Assembly (NCBI GenBank): GCA_947304355.1
Contig: CAMZAX010000002.1
Span: 1 to 64,000, forward strand
From: an uncultured Selenomonadales bacterium
GTDB taxonomy: Bacteria; Bacillota; Negativicutes; Selenomonadales; Selenomonadaceae
Reading direction: 5' to 3'
Length of the DNA: 64,000 nucleotides
Part shown: piece after piece, positions 1-9,108 of the stretch
How positions within the stretch are numbered: the stretch's first letter is position 1
How the letters are laid out: the number at the start of each line of letters is the position of its first letter
Notes under the pieces: model-generated
Database searches by the model: none
What the model was told of the DNA's origin: nothing
The model's input: only the letters and a program-made list of their open reading frames with translations
Translations under genes and position numbers: made by a program

Positions 1-36
1 TCTTTTTACTCGCTGCTTCTGTTATTCACTTTTAAT

Positions 37-612
37 TTACCAACAGCCCCTAGTGACAGATAATTTACGTTTTTGTTCTTCGGACATTTTCTTGCCTTTG
101 TTCCAAGCGAGTTTTCCTTTTTCAGAAGCAGAAATTTTTGCTTTTTGTTCTTCGGAAAGTGGTTTGCCATATTGAGGATTATTTTCGCCGCTGACATCAG
201 CGTGATTAGCGGAAATCTTTGCGCGCGACTTCGCTGTGTGTTTATATCCGGTACAACCGTCGCCGCCGTCCGTCAAGTTGTAGCCGTTCGGAGCCTTGCT
301 GTTGAGCTTGGCGATCCAGTAGCATTCTTTCTCGTTCAGCCTTTCGACGGGGCAAACTTCGATGACTTCGACCGTGAAATTTTTCCAGCCGTACTTTGCG
401 ATAGCTGCGTCAATGGCGGATTTGCCTTTGTTGCTCTTGTGACCATAAATTCTCTGGCTCAGTTTCTGCCGCGTCTGCCCGACGTAAGGCTTGCCGTTGA
501 TCTTGTTCGTGATCCGATAGATGACGCCGTTGCCCTTGGCGACAGTGACGCCCGACGATTGTTCGCCGCTTGGCAATTGACAATCGCCCTGTAAAGTGTT
601 AATATCACACAT
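37..612 (-). CDS. GIY-YIG homing-type endonuclease with NUMOD3-like tail
   Basis: This is a 191-residue protein. An N-terminal GIY-YIG nuclease domain (about residues 28-110) shows the VIYRITN and KPYVGQT strands, then RIYGHK and a YNLTDGGDG segment. The C-terminal part has NUMOD3-like helices (a KHTAKSRAKIS-type stretch and GKPLSEEQKAKIS, then a second SEEQKRKLS), which in this family contact DNA. I chose the ATG at 612 because AAGGAGG lies just upstream; an upstream ATG at 666 in the same frame lacks such a site. These nucleases act as free-standing homing or selfish endonucleases. The host gene it might target is not visible, since the neighbour lies outside the window. A related nuclease is fused to pyrE at 39034. 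Confidence 0.85.
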   Translation of the reverse strand: MCDINTLQGDCQLPSGEQSSGVTVAKGNGVIYRITNKINGKPYVGQTRQKLSQRIYGHKSNKGKSAIDAAIAKYGWKNFTVEVIEVCPVERLNEKECYWIAKLNSKAPNGYNLTDGGDGCTGYKHTAKSRAKISANHADVSGENNPQYGKPLSEEQKAKISASEKGKLAWNKGKKMSEEQKRKLSVTRGCW

Positions 613-694
613 ACAGAAAAACCTCCTTGCTGTTTGGTTGTGTTTTCGACAGAACCATTTTAGCAAAGAGGTTTTTCGACGTCAAGGGGACAAT

Positions 695-1225
695 TCACAA
701 AAGATTCTTGCTGTAGTATTCGCTGACCTGATGTTCGTCGTTGATAGTATTTTCGCCGCGTTCCAGGGCGACGAGCCCCGTGCGGATGACTTCCAAAATG
801 CCGTAGGGCGCAAGGAGCCGCGTGAAGGCGGTAACCTTTTCGTCGTTGCCGGTTATCTCGAAAATGAGCGTCGTGGGTTGAACGTCGACGACGTGGGCGC
901 GAAACAGTTCCGCCATTTTCAGCACGTCAAGGCGGTTGTTGTCGTCGGCTTTGACTTTAATAAGCGTCATGCCGCGTGTGACAGCTGTCGCCGAATCCAA
1001 TCGCTGAACCGCCTGCACGACGGGCATCTTTTCCAGCTGTTTAATCATTTGGTCAATCAAAGCCGCGTCGCCGTGAACGACAACCGTTATCCGCGAAAAT
1101 TCGGGCGATTGCGTAACGCCGACCGATAAGCTGTCGATGTTAAACTCTCGACGGCTGAACATGCTCGCCACGCGCACCAAGACGCCCGGTTGATTTTCGA
1201 CGTAGACCGATAAAACGTGCTTCAT
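695..1225 (-). CDS. ilvN: Acetolactate synthase small (regulatory) subunit
   Basis: This 176-residue protein begins with an ACT domain (HVLSVYVENQPGVLVRVASM) followed by the FNIDSLSVG segment typical of IlvN/IlvH. The C-terminal domain (about residues 80-160) ends in the usual RTGLVALERG motif. It binds the IlvB catalytic subunit and confers valine feedback inhibition in branched-chain amino acid synthesis. The start at 1225 is preceded by GAGGAG; an in-frame ATG at 1282 gives a non-homologous extension. No catalytic subunit gene is adjacent: a TRAP permease lies upstream instead. The partner must be encoded elsewhere. Confidence 0.93.
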   Translation of the reverse strand: MKHVLSVYVENQPGVLVRVASMFSRREFNIDSLSVGVTQSPEFSRITVVVHGDAALIDQMIKQLEKMPVVQAVQRLDSATAVTRGMTLIKVKADDNNRLDVLKMAELFRAHVVDVQPTTLIFEITGNDEKVTAFTRLLAPYGILEVIRTGLVALERGENTINDEHQVSEYYSKNLL

Positions 1226-1399
1226 TAGTTGCAGACTCCTCATAAAAATTTTCCGCAGGGAATAATAGCACGCCTTGTCCAAAATTTCAACGGCGTCATT
1301 TTTTTTTGCGCAGTTGGTCGCTTTAAAAGCGACGGAACAGCGGACGCGCTTAAGCGTTCAATAATCTCAGCTTGTCTCCGCGCCTCTACGCAACGGCAA

Positions 1400-3310
1400 T
1401 CAATTTTTTTTGCGCAGTTGCAACAGGAGCATCGCCGCGAAGACAGCGACGCCCGCAACGTCCGTGACGAGCCCCGGCTTAATCATCATGATACCGCCCG
1501 CGCCCAAAAGCACGCGTTGCCATTTGATAAGCGGCGCGGCAAGGTATCCGATAAGCGACGAGCTGAGCGCGACCATGCCGACTATCGCCGTCACCAGCGA
1601 CAAAATCAGCCCGCCCGTCACGCCGTGAATAAGCAACAGCTCCGGATTGAGGACGAACATGTAAGGAATTATGAACGCCGCGATTGCCAACTTCGACGCG
1701 TTGATTCCCGTGCGCAATGCGTTGCCGCCCGATATGCCCGAACCGGCGTAGGCGGCAAGCGCGACCGGCGGCGTCACGTCCGCAATTATCCCGAAGTAGA
1801 AAACGAACATGTGAGCCGCCAAAATCGGCACGCCCATTTGAATCAGCGCGGGCGCGGCGATCGTCGACGTTATGACGTAGTTTGCGGTCGTCGGGACGCC
1901 CATGCCCAAAAGTATCGCCGTTATCATCGTGAGGAACATGCTTGGCAAGACAAGCCCGCCCGATAAATCAAGCAGTGCCGAAGCCAACTTGAGCCCGACG
2001 CCCGTTTTTGTCACCACGCCGATTATTATGCCCGCCGCCGCGCACGCGACCAATACGCCCAAAACATTTCGCGCGCCCGTCTCAAGACCTTTGACAATCG
2101 CGGCGGGCGACATGCGCGTAGATTTTTTCAAGCCGCTGACGAAGATTGACAAGACTATCGCGACGAGAGCAGCCCGCATTGGCGTGTAGCCGCTGACGAG
2201 CAAGTAGACGATAACAATCAGCGGTATCGCCAAATGCCCGCGCGTCCTGAGCAGTTCGCCGAGCTTGGGCAGTTCTGCGCGGGGCAAGCCCTTTAAGTCG
2301 TTGCGTTTCGCCTCGAAGTGCACGCCGAGCCACACGCCGATAAAATACAACGCCGCCGGGATAACCGCCGCCTTGACGATTTCGACGTAGGGGACGCCGA
2401 CGAATTCCGCCATTAAAAACGCCGCCGCGCCCATGACGGGAGGCATGAGCTGACCGCCCGTGGAAGCCGCAGCCTCGACCGCGCCTGCGAAGTCTTTGTG
2501 ATAGCCGAGCTTTTTCATCATCGGTATCGTGAGCGAGCCCGTGCCGACGACGTTGGCGACGGACGAGCCGCTGACCGTGCCCATCAAGCCGCTTGACAAC
2601 ACAGCGACTTTCGCGGGGCCGCCGCTTGCCCAGCCCGCGACCGCGTTCGCAACGTCAATGAAAAATTTTCCGAGACCCGTGCCCTCCAAGTACGCGCCGA
2701 ACAGGATAAACAAAAATATAAACGTCGACGACACGCCCAACGGTATACCGAAAATCCCTTCCGTCGTGAAGTAGACGTGGCTGACAAAATAATCAAGCGT
2801 CAAGCCTCTGTGCGCCAAAATCCCCGGCATGTATTCGCCGAGGAACGCGTAACTTATGAAAAACAACACGACGCAGACCATCGGGATTCCGACGACGCGC
2901 CGCGCAGCCTCGATTACCAAAATGATTCCGATTGTGCCGACGACGACATCCGTTGGCGTGGGCAATGCCGCTCGCAAAATCAGTTCGCGATAATTCAGCA
3001 CGATATAAGCGGGAGTCGCCGCGCCGAGGATTGCCAACACGCCGTCAAGCGGGTGCAGTTTGTCGCGCCGCCAAGATTTTCGCGTCGGGTAGAGCAGGAA
3101 CGCCAAGCACAGCCCGAAGCCCAAATGAATCGCCCGTTGAATTTGCGCGTCAAGCAAGCCGAAACTTGCCGTGTATATTTGGAAGACCGAAAAGCTTATC
3201 GCCAGCGCGGAAATGATTCGCGACATCGCGCCCGTGTATTCCATTGTGTTCGATTCGGTGTCGTACTTCTTGAGGACTTCTGCGGCGGACATCTCTTTTC
3301 GCTCCGGCAT
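1400..3310 (-). CDS. TRAP transporter permease, fused 4TM/12TM (TAXI type)
   Basis: This 636-residue, very hydrophobic protein combines the small DctQ-like and large DctM-like membrane parts of a TRAP transporter. A cytoplasmic N-terminal segment of about 30 residues comes first, followed by many membrane helices. The conserved large-subunit signatures GTVSGSSVANVVGTGS (near residue 245) and LLGMGVPTTANYV (near residue 470) are present. TRAP systems use ion gradients and a periplasmic binding protein to import organic acids or amino acids. No TAXI-type binding protein gene lies next to it, so the substrate cannot be inferred and the receptor is probably elsewhere. The start has an AGGAGGT site 9 bases upstream. 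A secreted protein gene precedes it by 12 bases, suggesting co-transcription. Confidence 0.92.
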   Translation of the reverse strand: MPERKEMSAAEVLKKYDTESNTMEYTGAMSRIISALAISFSVFQIYTASFGLLDAQIQRAIHLGFGLCLAFLLYPTRKSWRRDKLHPLDGVLAILGAATPAYIVLNYRELILRAALPTPTDVVVGTIGIILVIEAARRVVGIPMVCVVLFFISYAFLGEYMPGILAHRGLTLDYFVSHVYFTTEGIFGIPLGVSSTFIFLFILFGAYLEGTGLGKFFIDVANAVAGWASGGPAKVAVLSSGLMGTVSGSSVANVVGTGSLTIPMMKKLGYHKDFAGAVEAAASTGGQLMPPVMGAAAFLMAEFVGVPYVEIVKAAVIPAALYFIGVWLGVHFEAKRNDLKGLPRAELPKLGELLRTRGHLAIPLIVIVYLLVSGYTPMRAALVAIVLSIFVSGLKKSTRMSPAAIVKGLETGARNVLGVLVACAAAGIIIGVVTKTGVGLKLASALLDLSGGLVLPSMFLTMITAILLGMGVPTTANYVITSTIAAPALIQMGVPILAAHMFVFYFGIIADVTPPVALAAYAGSGISGGNALRTGINASKLAIAAFIIPYMFVLNPELLLIHGVTGGLILSLVTAIVGMVALSSSLIGYLAAPLIKWQRVLLGAGGIMMIKPGLVTDVAGVAVFAAMLLLQLRKKN

Positions 3311-3322
3311 GAGTGATACCTC

Positions 3323-4345
3323 CTAGATTTTAACGTAGTTCGCGCCAAGCTCCAAAATTTTTATCGCGTAAGCCTCAAGCACCTGCGCGAAATCGGCGGC
3401 AGTTCCGTCGAAGTCAACGTCAAGTTCAAGACTCGTGTTCAGCTTGCGGGCAAAGGCGTCGTTCACGCCTGAAAGATTTTTGATTCGTTCGCGGACGGTC
3501 GTCAACGTGCCGCCCAATCGCTCGAACGTCGCGGCAGTTATCAGCAAGGTGATATGGCGTTCGACCTGCGCGGCGGATTTGAGCGCGGCAGTTGAAATAT
3601 CGTTGCCGACACGTCGCCCCGCCACCGTGAGCGCGTCATTGCCGCTGAGGAAGTTGCCGCCGCCCGTCGTCGTGCCCGCGAAGATTATTTCGCCCGTGTT
3701 GAGTTCGATAAGCCGACTCGAAACGCTTACTTCGTCCGCCGCCAAAAGTTTGACTTCGGCGACGGCAAGGCAGTCCGCGTGAAAATCGTTGGCAAGCGTC
3801 TTGCAAAGTTCGGCGTCGCCCGCCGCAGAGTACAGCCGCTGTTGTACGGCGCGATTGAGTTGCGCAAGGTCGACGGTGCGCGTGAAGCCCTGCCGCTTAA
3901 GCGCGGTGATGATTTCGTTTTCGATTTCGGCGTAACGTTGCCCGTTTGAATCGAACGCAACGACCGCCACGCGGGGATTGTCGGCGTTGAAGTCGACGAG
4001 CGATTTTTTGTTGAGTTCGCTGAGCCGCGCAGAAATTTTGTCGTCCAGTTCGACGTTCACTTCAACGACGAAGATGCCGTTCACGACGCGGCTTGAAAGG
4101 ACTTGCCAACTTTGCACGAGCCCCGCGCTGTCCACGGCGTTTTCGTCGGCAACGAGCATGGAATTTCGCACGCGTGTCTTTGAACGGACGGTCGCGCCGA
4201 ATTTCTGTTCAATCGCCAATCGCATTGCGTCATGAATCGCCGCACGTTCGGTGTTGCCGCGCCCGAATGCGTGAATCGTTTCCGCCGCGCAGGTGCCGAC
4301 GTTAATCAGCGCGAGAGCCGTCAACGCCGCGAAAAATTTTTTCAT
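3323..4345 (-). CDS. Secreted FlgT/CsgG-like protein
   Basis: This 340-residue protein starts with a clear signal peptide (about 21 residues, cleavage after TCAAE-like sequence). Residues 22-110 resemble the N-terminal domain of flagellar assembly protein FlgT and LPP20-type proteins: a GRGNTERAAIHDAMRLAIEQ helix, then VRSKTRVRNSMLV and a strand-rich FVVEVNVEL end. The middle part (about 120-240) resembles CsgG/FlgT middle-domain folds (RVAVVAFDSNG). It should act in the periplasm. Only an orphan flagellar rod/hook gene occurs elsewhere in the window, so a flagellar role is unproven. It sits 12 bases from the PASTA transpeptidase gene and may be co-transcribed with it. Confidence 0.6.
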   Translation of the reverse strand: MKKFFAALTALALINVGTCAAETIHAFGRGNTERAAIHDAMRLAIEQKFGATVRSKTRVRNSMLVADENAVDSAGLVQSWQVLSSRVVNGIFVVEVNVELDDKISARLSELNKKSLVDFNADNPRVAVVAFDSNGQRYAEIENEIITALKRQGFTRTVDLAQLNRAVQQRLYSAAGDAELCKTLANDFHADCLAVAEVKLLAADEVSVSSRLIELNTGEIIFAGTTTGGGNFLSGNDALTVAGRRVGNDISTAALKSAAQVERHITLLITAATFERLGGTLTTVRERIKNLSGVNDAFARKLNTSLELDVDFDGTAADFAQVLEAYAIKILELGANYVKI

Positions 4346-4357
4346 GAGTAAAACCCC

Positions 4358-6394
4358 TTAAGGACTGAACGTGACTTTGACGGTGGTGCCTTTGTCGACG
4401 ATTGCGCCCGCGCCGATACTTTGACTGACCGCGAAGCCCGAACCTTCCGCCGCGAAGTTTACGCCCGCCTCGTTGGCAAGCCGCGCAGATTCGCGGATGC
4501 TCTTGCCGTAGAAATTCGGGACGCGCGCCGCGTCGGTTGCAAGCTGTTCTTGATGAACTTCGGGGGCGGGTGCGGCAGGCGTGACTTCCTTAGGCGTCTC
4601 ACGTTGCGGCAAGCCTTGAATCGAAGCGTCACCCTCGCCAACGTCCTCGTCAAGTTCTTCGGCGTCAATGCCAAGCGGCGCGTCGCTCGGCTCAATCCTC
4701 TGGTAGCGGAACACTTGCGCAAAAATTCGGCTGGCAACGGGCGCGGCAATCTGTCCGCCGTAGAAGCTGCCGTAAGGGTCGTCAATCACGATAAGCAACG
4801 CAATCTGCGGGCTCTCGACGGGCGCGAAGCCGCAAAACGACGCGATATATCTGCCTTCGGTGTAGCCGGAGCCGTCTTCGTTGACTTTCTGCGCGGTGCC
4901 GGTCTTGCCCGCTATCCTGTAGCCGCGAACAGTCGCCTTGCGCCCGCCGCCCGTCGATACGACCTGTTCAAGCAAGCCGACCAAAGTTTTGTCCGTCGCG
5001 CTGTCAATCGTGCGGCGAACTTCTTCAACGTGCGTTTCGGAATACGTCGTGCCGTTCGCATTTTTAATCGACTTGACGATATGCGGCTTAAGTAAGATAC
5101 CGTCGTTGGCAATGGCGCAGAAAGCCGTAATGAGTTGCAGCGGCGTGACGGCAATGCTCTGCCCGATAGCCATCGTCGCAATGTCGGAGTCAACCATTTC
5201 GTCAGGCGAATACAAAATGCCGTACTCTTCGCCCGGAAGTTCAATGCCCGTCGGCTCGCCGAAGCCGAAAAGCCGCGCGTATTTGATGAGCCTTTCCGCG
5301 CCAAGCTCGTAGCCAAAAATCGCGAAGCCGGTGTTCAGCGATTGCTTGACCACGTCGGCGAACGTCACGTAACCGAAACTTGCGCCGTTCCAGTTTTGAA
5401 TCTTCTTGCCGGAAAAGGTGACGTAACCGGGGTCGTTGAAGGGCTGATTGGGCGCGACGATACCTTCCTGCAACAACGCGCCCGCGACAACCGCCTTGAA
5501 CGTGGAGCCGGGCTCGTAGATGTAAGACACGGCGCGATTTTTCCAGACTTCGGGGTCGTAGTCCCAAAAGCGATTGGGATTGTACGTCGGACGATTCGCC
5601 ATTGCCAAGATTTCGCCGGTGCGCGGATCCATTGCCACGCAGGTTATCGCAAGCGGGCTGTTCTCCGCCATTGCGCGGTCAAGTTCCTGTTCGACGATAA
5701 ATTGAATCGCGCTGTCAATCGTCAGCTGAATCGTCTTGCACTTGTCGCCCTGGTAGCCGTGTTGCGAAAAAATCGACTCAAGAATCGGTCTGTCCTGCGT
5801 GTCGGCGTAGATAAACGACTCGGTGACTTCGCCCTTGATGTATCTGTCCAAAGCCTGTTCAATGCCATCAAGCCCCTTGTCGTCGGTGCCAACGAAACCC
5901 AAAACATTGGCGGCAAGCACGTCGTTGGGGTAGTAACGTTTTGCCTCGTCGCGGAAGCCCAAGCAAACGGCGTAACCTTTTTCGCGAATAAGCACGCGAA
6001 TCGCCTCGTATTCCGATTGCTCAAGCCGCCGCTTAACCCAGGAGAAGCCGCCGCCGACTGCAATGTCTTCCAAGATTTCTTGTTCGGTCTTGCCGACGAG
6101 CGGAGCCAAGTCCTTCGCCAATTGCGCGGGATTTTCGACGTGATTGGGGTCGACGAACAGCGATTTCGTCATGGTGCTCACGGCGAGTTCGCGTCCGTTC
6201 CTGTCGACGATTGCGCCGCGCGGCGATTGGACGGAATAATCGTGCCCGACTTGCCAACGCATCCTTTCGGCAAGCTCACTGCCTTGAACGAGTTGCAACC
6301 AGCCGTAACGGAAGACAACGACGCCCATAAGCCCAAGCAAAACCATGACGAGTCGCGTGATTCGCCCCTGAACAAATGCGCGATCCTTTTTCAT
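4358..6394 (-). CDS. spoVD: Penicillin-binding transpeptidase with PASTA domain (SpoVD/FtsI type)
   Basis: This 678-residue class B penicillin-binding protein has one N-terminal membrane helix (residues 13-32) and a dimerisation domain. The transpeptidase domain carries active-site motifs STFK (serine 297), SLN (352-354) and KTGT (497-500). A single PASTA domain closes the protein (from about 620). It cross-links septal or spore peptidoglycan at the outer face of the inner membrane. I use the ATG at 6394 because it overlaps the stop of the upstream gene (ATGA), which indicates translational coupling; a longer in-frame start at 6454 lies inside that gene. The PASTA domain favours SpoVD over housekeeping FtsI, but the sequence alone does not separate the two roles. 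Confidence 0.9.
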   Translation of the reverse strand: MKKDRAFVQGRITRLVMVLLGLMGVVVFRYGWLQLVQGSELAERMRWQVGHDYSVQSPRGAIVDRNGRELAVSTMTKSLFVDPNHVENPAQLAKDLAPLVGKTEQEILEDIAVGGGFSWVKRRLEQSEYEAIRVLIREKGYAVCLGFRDEAKRYYPNDVLAANVLGFVGTDDKGLDGIEQALDRYIKGEVTESFIYADTQDRPILESIFSQHGYQGDKCKTIQLTIDSAIQFIVEQELDRAMAENSPLAITCVAMDPRTGEILAMANRPTYNPNRFWDYDPEVWKNRAVSYIYEPGSTFKAVVAGALLQEGIVAPNQPFNDPGYVTFSGKKIQNWNGASFGYVTFADVVKQSLNTGFAIFGYELGAERLIKYARLFGFGEPTGIELPGEEYGILYSPDEMVDSDIATMAIGQSIAVTPLQLITAFCAIANDGILLKPHIVKSIKNANGTTYSETHVEEVRRTIDSATDKTLVGLLEQVVSTGGGRKATVRGYRIAGKTGTAQKVNEDGSGYTEGRYIASFCGFAPVESPQIALLIVIDDPYGSFYGGQIAAPVASRIFAQVFRYQRIEPSDAPLGIDAEELDEDVGEGDASIQGLPQRETPKEVTPAAPAPEVHQEQLATDAARVPNFYGKSIRESARLANEAGVNFAAEGSGFAVSQSIGAGAIVDKGTTVKVTFSP

Positions 6395-6795
6395 TTGGTC
6401 AGCTTCCCTATCGCCAAAATCACGGTTACGACGGCGCACGCCGTGGAATTCCACACGGTCTCCGCCAAGTCTTTAAAACCCGCCAAACTCTGTGCCGAGT
6501 CTTTGCTTGCGCTTAGCGTGTCGATTACCTGCGCGGCAATGTCGAACACGTCCACGCCCAACGATATTAACCAAAACACCGCCAACATCAGCGCGACGAT
6601 TTTAACGCCTGTCTCCGTCGAAAAATTTATCGCTGCCGCGCAGGACACCTTGAACGCGATAATCGCCGTCGCTATCGTGATGAAGTACGACCACTCGCGC
6701 GGGTTCGGCAAAATGAATTGAAACATAACCAGCAACACTACGGCAGATAAAGCGTAAGACAACAGCCCTGCCGGTATGCCAACTGCCTCTCGCAT
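6391..6795 (-). CDS. Small membrane protein of unknown function
   Basis: This 134-residue protein is predicted to have three or four membrane helices (about residues 5-29, 38-58, 64-88 and 116-130). I do not recognise the family. Its stop codon overlaps the start of the PASTA transpeptidase gene, so the two are probably translated together. It is preceded by AAGGGG and lies 12 bases downstream of telA. The context suggests an envelope-related role, but nothing in the sequence shows a function. Confidence 0.7.
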   Translation of the reverse strand: MREAVGIPAGLLSYALSAVVLLVMFQFILPNPREWSYFITIATAIIAFKVSCAAAINFSTETGVKIVALMLAVFWLISLGVDVFDIAAQVIDTLSASKDSAQSLAGFKDLAETVWNSTACAVVTVILAIGKLTK

Positions 6796-6807
6796 AGAAA
6801 AAACCCC

Positions 6808-7965
6808 TTAAGCTCGTGTCGCGTTTTGCAGGAGCGTATCCTTCAGGCGTCCTTCAATCGCGACGAGTTCTTTTTCGGCGGCTTGACGTTTTTGACGACC
6901 TTCCGCCTGTATGCGCAACGTCTCTTGAATCGTGGCAATCAAGTCTTCGTTGACTTTTTTGACGGTGTCGATGTCGACGATGCCGCGTTCGTTCGCCTTT
7001 GCCGTGTCGATTGAATTTTGTTTGAGCATTTCGGCGTTGCGGCGGAGCAAGTCGTTTGTGGCGTCGCTTACCATGCGTTGCAGTTCAATCGTTTCCTTTT
7101 GGCGCGTGAGACCGAGCGCGATAACCATTTGATTTTTCCACAGCGGTATCGTGTGATAAATGGCGGATTGCACGCGGTCGATTAAAACGCGGTCGTTGTT
7201 TTGAATCAGACGGATTTGCGGCGCGGTTTGAATCGCCAACGTCTTGCTGAGCTTGAGGTCGTGAATTTTTTTCTCGAAGCGGTCGACGCTCTGTTCAAAG
7301 TCGTTGACAACCTGAACGGCCATGGGGTCGCCCGAAGCCGTGGCTTGACTGCGGAGCTTGGGCAAAGTGACGTTGCGGATTTCGTCAAGCTTTTCCTCGC
7401 CGGCGCGAATGTACAGTTGCAACTGCTTGAAGTACTCAAGATTTTTCTGATAGAGCGTGTCGAACATGACGACATCCTCCATCATCTTGACTTTGGAGTT
7501 TTCGAGACCGGCTTGAATCTTGTCGACTTGCACGGACAATTTGTCGTAGCTGTTCATGACGTCTTCGGCTTTGTTGGCGAGCTTGCCGATAATCGGAATG
7601 TTACTGAGGAAACTGCCGCTTTTTTTTGTGACGTCAAAACCCTTGACTTTGCCGACGAGTTCATTGAGCAACACGCCGACTTCGCCCGCGTCTTTGCTGC
7701 GAACTTTGGAAAGGATGCTGTCCGAGAATTGCGCGATTTCCTTCTGCGCGGGCGCACCGAAACTCAGCGGCGTGCTTGAGTCCATGAGGTCGATGTTGTC
7801 TTTGATTGAATTGACTTTGGCGAGTTCTTCGGGCGAAAGCGTTTCGATTTGTTGAGTGACTTTCGCGATTTCCTTTTCGGGTTCGACGGGCTTGTCGTCC
7901 TTTTCGGGCTCCGAGGCGGTCGCTTTCTTTTTAGCCATCAAGTCAGCAAGGTTTATGTCTGCCAT
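6808..7965 (-). CDS. TelA/KlaA family toxic-anion-resistance protein
   Basis: This 385-residue, soluble, helix-rich protein matches the TelA family along its length. Features include the FSDSILSKVRSKDAGEVG segment, the LSNIPIIGKLANK motif and a long coiled-coil region with MVIALGLTRQKE near residue 285. Family members were linked to tellurite and colicin resistance, and in Firmicutes they pair with XpaC. Here the XpaC-like gene is directly upstream (28-base gap), reproducing that pair. The biochemical function is not established. The start has GGAGCT upstream. Confidence 0.9.
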   Translation of the reverse strand: MADINLADLMAKKKATASEPEKDDKPVEPEKEIAKVTQQIETLSPEELAKVNSIKDNIDLMDSSTPLSFGAPAQKEIAQFSDSILSKVRSKDAGEVGVLLNELVGKVKGFDVTKKSGSFLSNIPIIGKLANKAEDVMNSYDKLSVQVDKIQAGLENSKVKMMEDVVMFDTLYQKNLEYFKQLQLYIRAGEEKLDEIRNVTLPKLRSQATASGDPMAVQVVNDFEQSVDRFEKKIHDLKLSKTLAIQTAPQIRLIQNNDRVLIDRVQSAIYHTIPLWKNQMVIALGLTRQKETIELQRMVSDATNDLLRRNAEMLKQNSIDTAKANERGIVDIDTVKKVNEDLIATIQETLRIQAEGRQKRQAAEKELVAIEGRLKDTLLQNATRA

Positions 7966-7993
7966 TGTAATAAGCTCCTTTCAAGTCGGGGGA

Positions 7994-8983
7994 TTAACGA
8001 CGATTTCTCTTGTCCCTTTTCCCTTTTCCCTTGTCCCTTATGTATTGATCGTAAAAATCTTCGACGGGCATGAACAGATAACGAATCCCTTCGAGCGTGC
8101 CGATAAGTCCGGGCAACAGCGTCCAGCTAAGCAGGAAGTAAATCACGCCCTGAAGAGTTTTGCCCTGATAAAATTTGTGCGCGCCGAACGAGCCGAGGAA
8201 GATAGCCAGCGCGGATTGAATCAGCTTGGTCTGAACGATTTGCGGGCGGTCTTCTTCCGGGAAGAGCGACAAGTCGTCAATCGGGCGGGCATCCACTTCG
8301 CCGCGTCGTCGCCGTTGCATACCTTGCGGGAAAAATTTCCGTGGCGGCTCCGATTCAATCGGGCGGTCGAGCAGGTCGGTATCGATTCGCACGTTGCCGT
8401 ATTCGTCAACCGCGCCCACGTCAATCGTCTTGGTTTGAATGCCTTCGGCGTTGAGCTGTTGCTCCATGACTTTCAATTCGGCGTCGGCGGAAATGATTTG
8501 GTCGTTTAAGATGTGTTCAAACTGATCTTGATAGGCTGCGTCGAGCGCGGCGAGCATTTGTTTCATGCGCGCTTTCAAGTCTTGAACTTTGTCCGTCGAC
8601 AGCTCTGTATCTTCAAGCTCTTGATACTGCTTGACGATTTTGACGGCGCGGTCTTGATAGTAGTCGATGAACTTGTACGCCAGCGCGATACGTTCGGGAT
8701 TTTTTTCGAGATGATTCAAAAGATTTTTCGCCGTCCGTTGCAGTCGTCGCAGTTGCGCCGCGAGTTCGCGGTCTGAAATATTTACACGCGCCTCCTCCAA
8801 GAAATTGTAATCCGCAGTCGCCTTGTCGAAGTTTTCTTGCAAGTACTGAGCTCGTTCGGCTTCCAGTTCCGTCAAGTCGAGTCGCGGCGTCCGATTTTTT
8901 TTCCAATCCCAAAACGCTTTGCCGCCGAAAATCACTCCCGTCGTCATCAAAATCACTATCAGGTAGTTGAGTATGTCGTCCAA
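7994..8983 (-). CDS. XpaC-like protein fused to a TM2 domain
   Basis: This is a 329-residue protein. Residues 1-25 form a membrane anchor (ILNYLIVILMTTGVIFGG), and a long helical XpaC-like region (about 40-190) follows. The C-terminal part has a TM2 domain: LGSFGAHKFYQGKTLQG and LLSWTLLPGLIGTLEGIRYL form two membrane helices around residues 265-305. XpaC proteins are usually partners of TelA, whose gene follows immediately. I chose the TTG at 8983 because GGGAGGT lies 7 bases upstream; the in-frame ATG at 9031 has no such site. The last 15 residues, rich in Lys, Arg, Gly and Asp, are encoded by a heptad repeat tract, so the tail may have been added by that repeat. Confidence 0.75.
   Translation of the reverse strand: MDDILNYLIVILMTTGVIFGGKAFWDWKKNRTPRLDLTELEAERAQYLQENFDKATADYNFLEEARVNISDRELAAQLRRLQRTAKNLLNHLEKNPERIALAYKFIDYYQDRAVKIVKQYQELEDTELSTDKVQDLKARMKQMLAALDAAYQDQFEHILNDQIISADAELKVMEQQLNAEGIQTKTIDVGAVDEYGNVRIDTDLLDRPIESEPPRKFFPQGMQRRRRGEVDARPIDDLSLFPEEDRPQIVQTKLIQSALAIFLGSFGAHKFYQGKTLQGVIYFLLSWTLLPGLIGTLEGIRYLFMPVEDFYDQYIRDKGKGKRDKRNRR
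8009..8040. repeat. Heptad tandem tract (CTTGTCC/CTTTTCC type) inside a gene end
   Basis: The plus strand reads about four and a half 7-bp units of CTTGTCC and CTTTTCC. It lies in the final codons of the XpaC-TM2 gene and encodes its basic tail. The same unit type recurs near 43.6, 55.0, 60.3 and 61.4 kb. Confidence 0.85.
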
Positions 8984-9072
8984 AGTGCGCACCTCCCGCC
9001 GAGTAAAAATTTTCTCCGCAGATTGTACCATAAATATTTCAGGCTTGCACGCCCGCGCAGATTTTGTGCAAA

Positions 9073-9106
9073 AAAAATTCCCCGGTCGCTACGTCGGGGA
9101 TAAATT
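9073..9106 (-). terminator. Intrinsic terminator after the secreted-protein gene
   Basis: On the minus strand CCCCG, a 10-base loop and CGGGG are followed by AATTTTTTT. It lies 3-36 bases after the stop codon of the gene at 9109-9681. An A-rich flank on the other side makes it potentially bidirectional. Confidence 0.75.
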
Positions 9107-9108
9107 TT

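Noticed and set aside
1317-1333. Perfect palindrome GTCGCTTTAAAAGCGAC between the TRAP gene and ilvN
   Set aside because: No T-run follows on the coding strand, so it is not a typical terminator, and no regulator gene is adjacent.
1299-1420. Duplicated TTTTTTTTGCGCAGTTG motif near the TRAP gene end
   Set aside because: The 17-base direct repeat may be a remnant of a short duplication, but its flanks do not match and no function or mobile element is indicated.
5135-6721. Long plus-strand ORF of 528 codons opposite the PASTA transpeptidase gene
   Set aside because: It is antisense to a clear penicillin-binding protein, has no recognisable domain and no good ribosome-binding site; it reflects codon bias.
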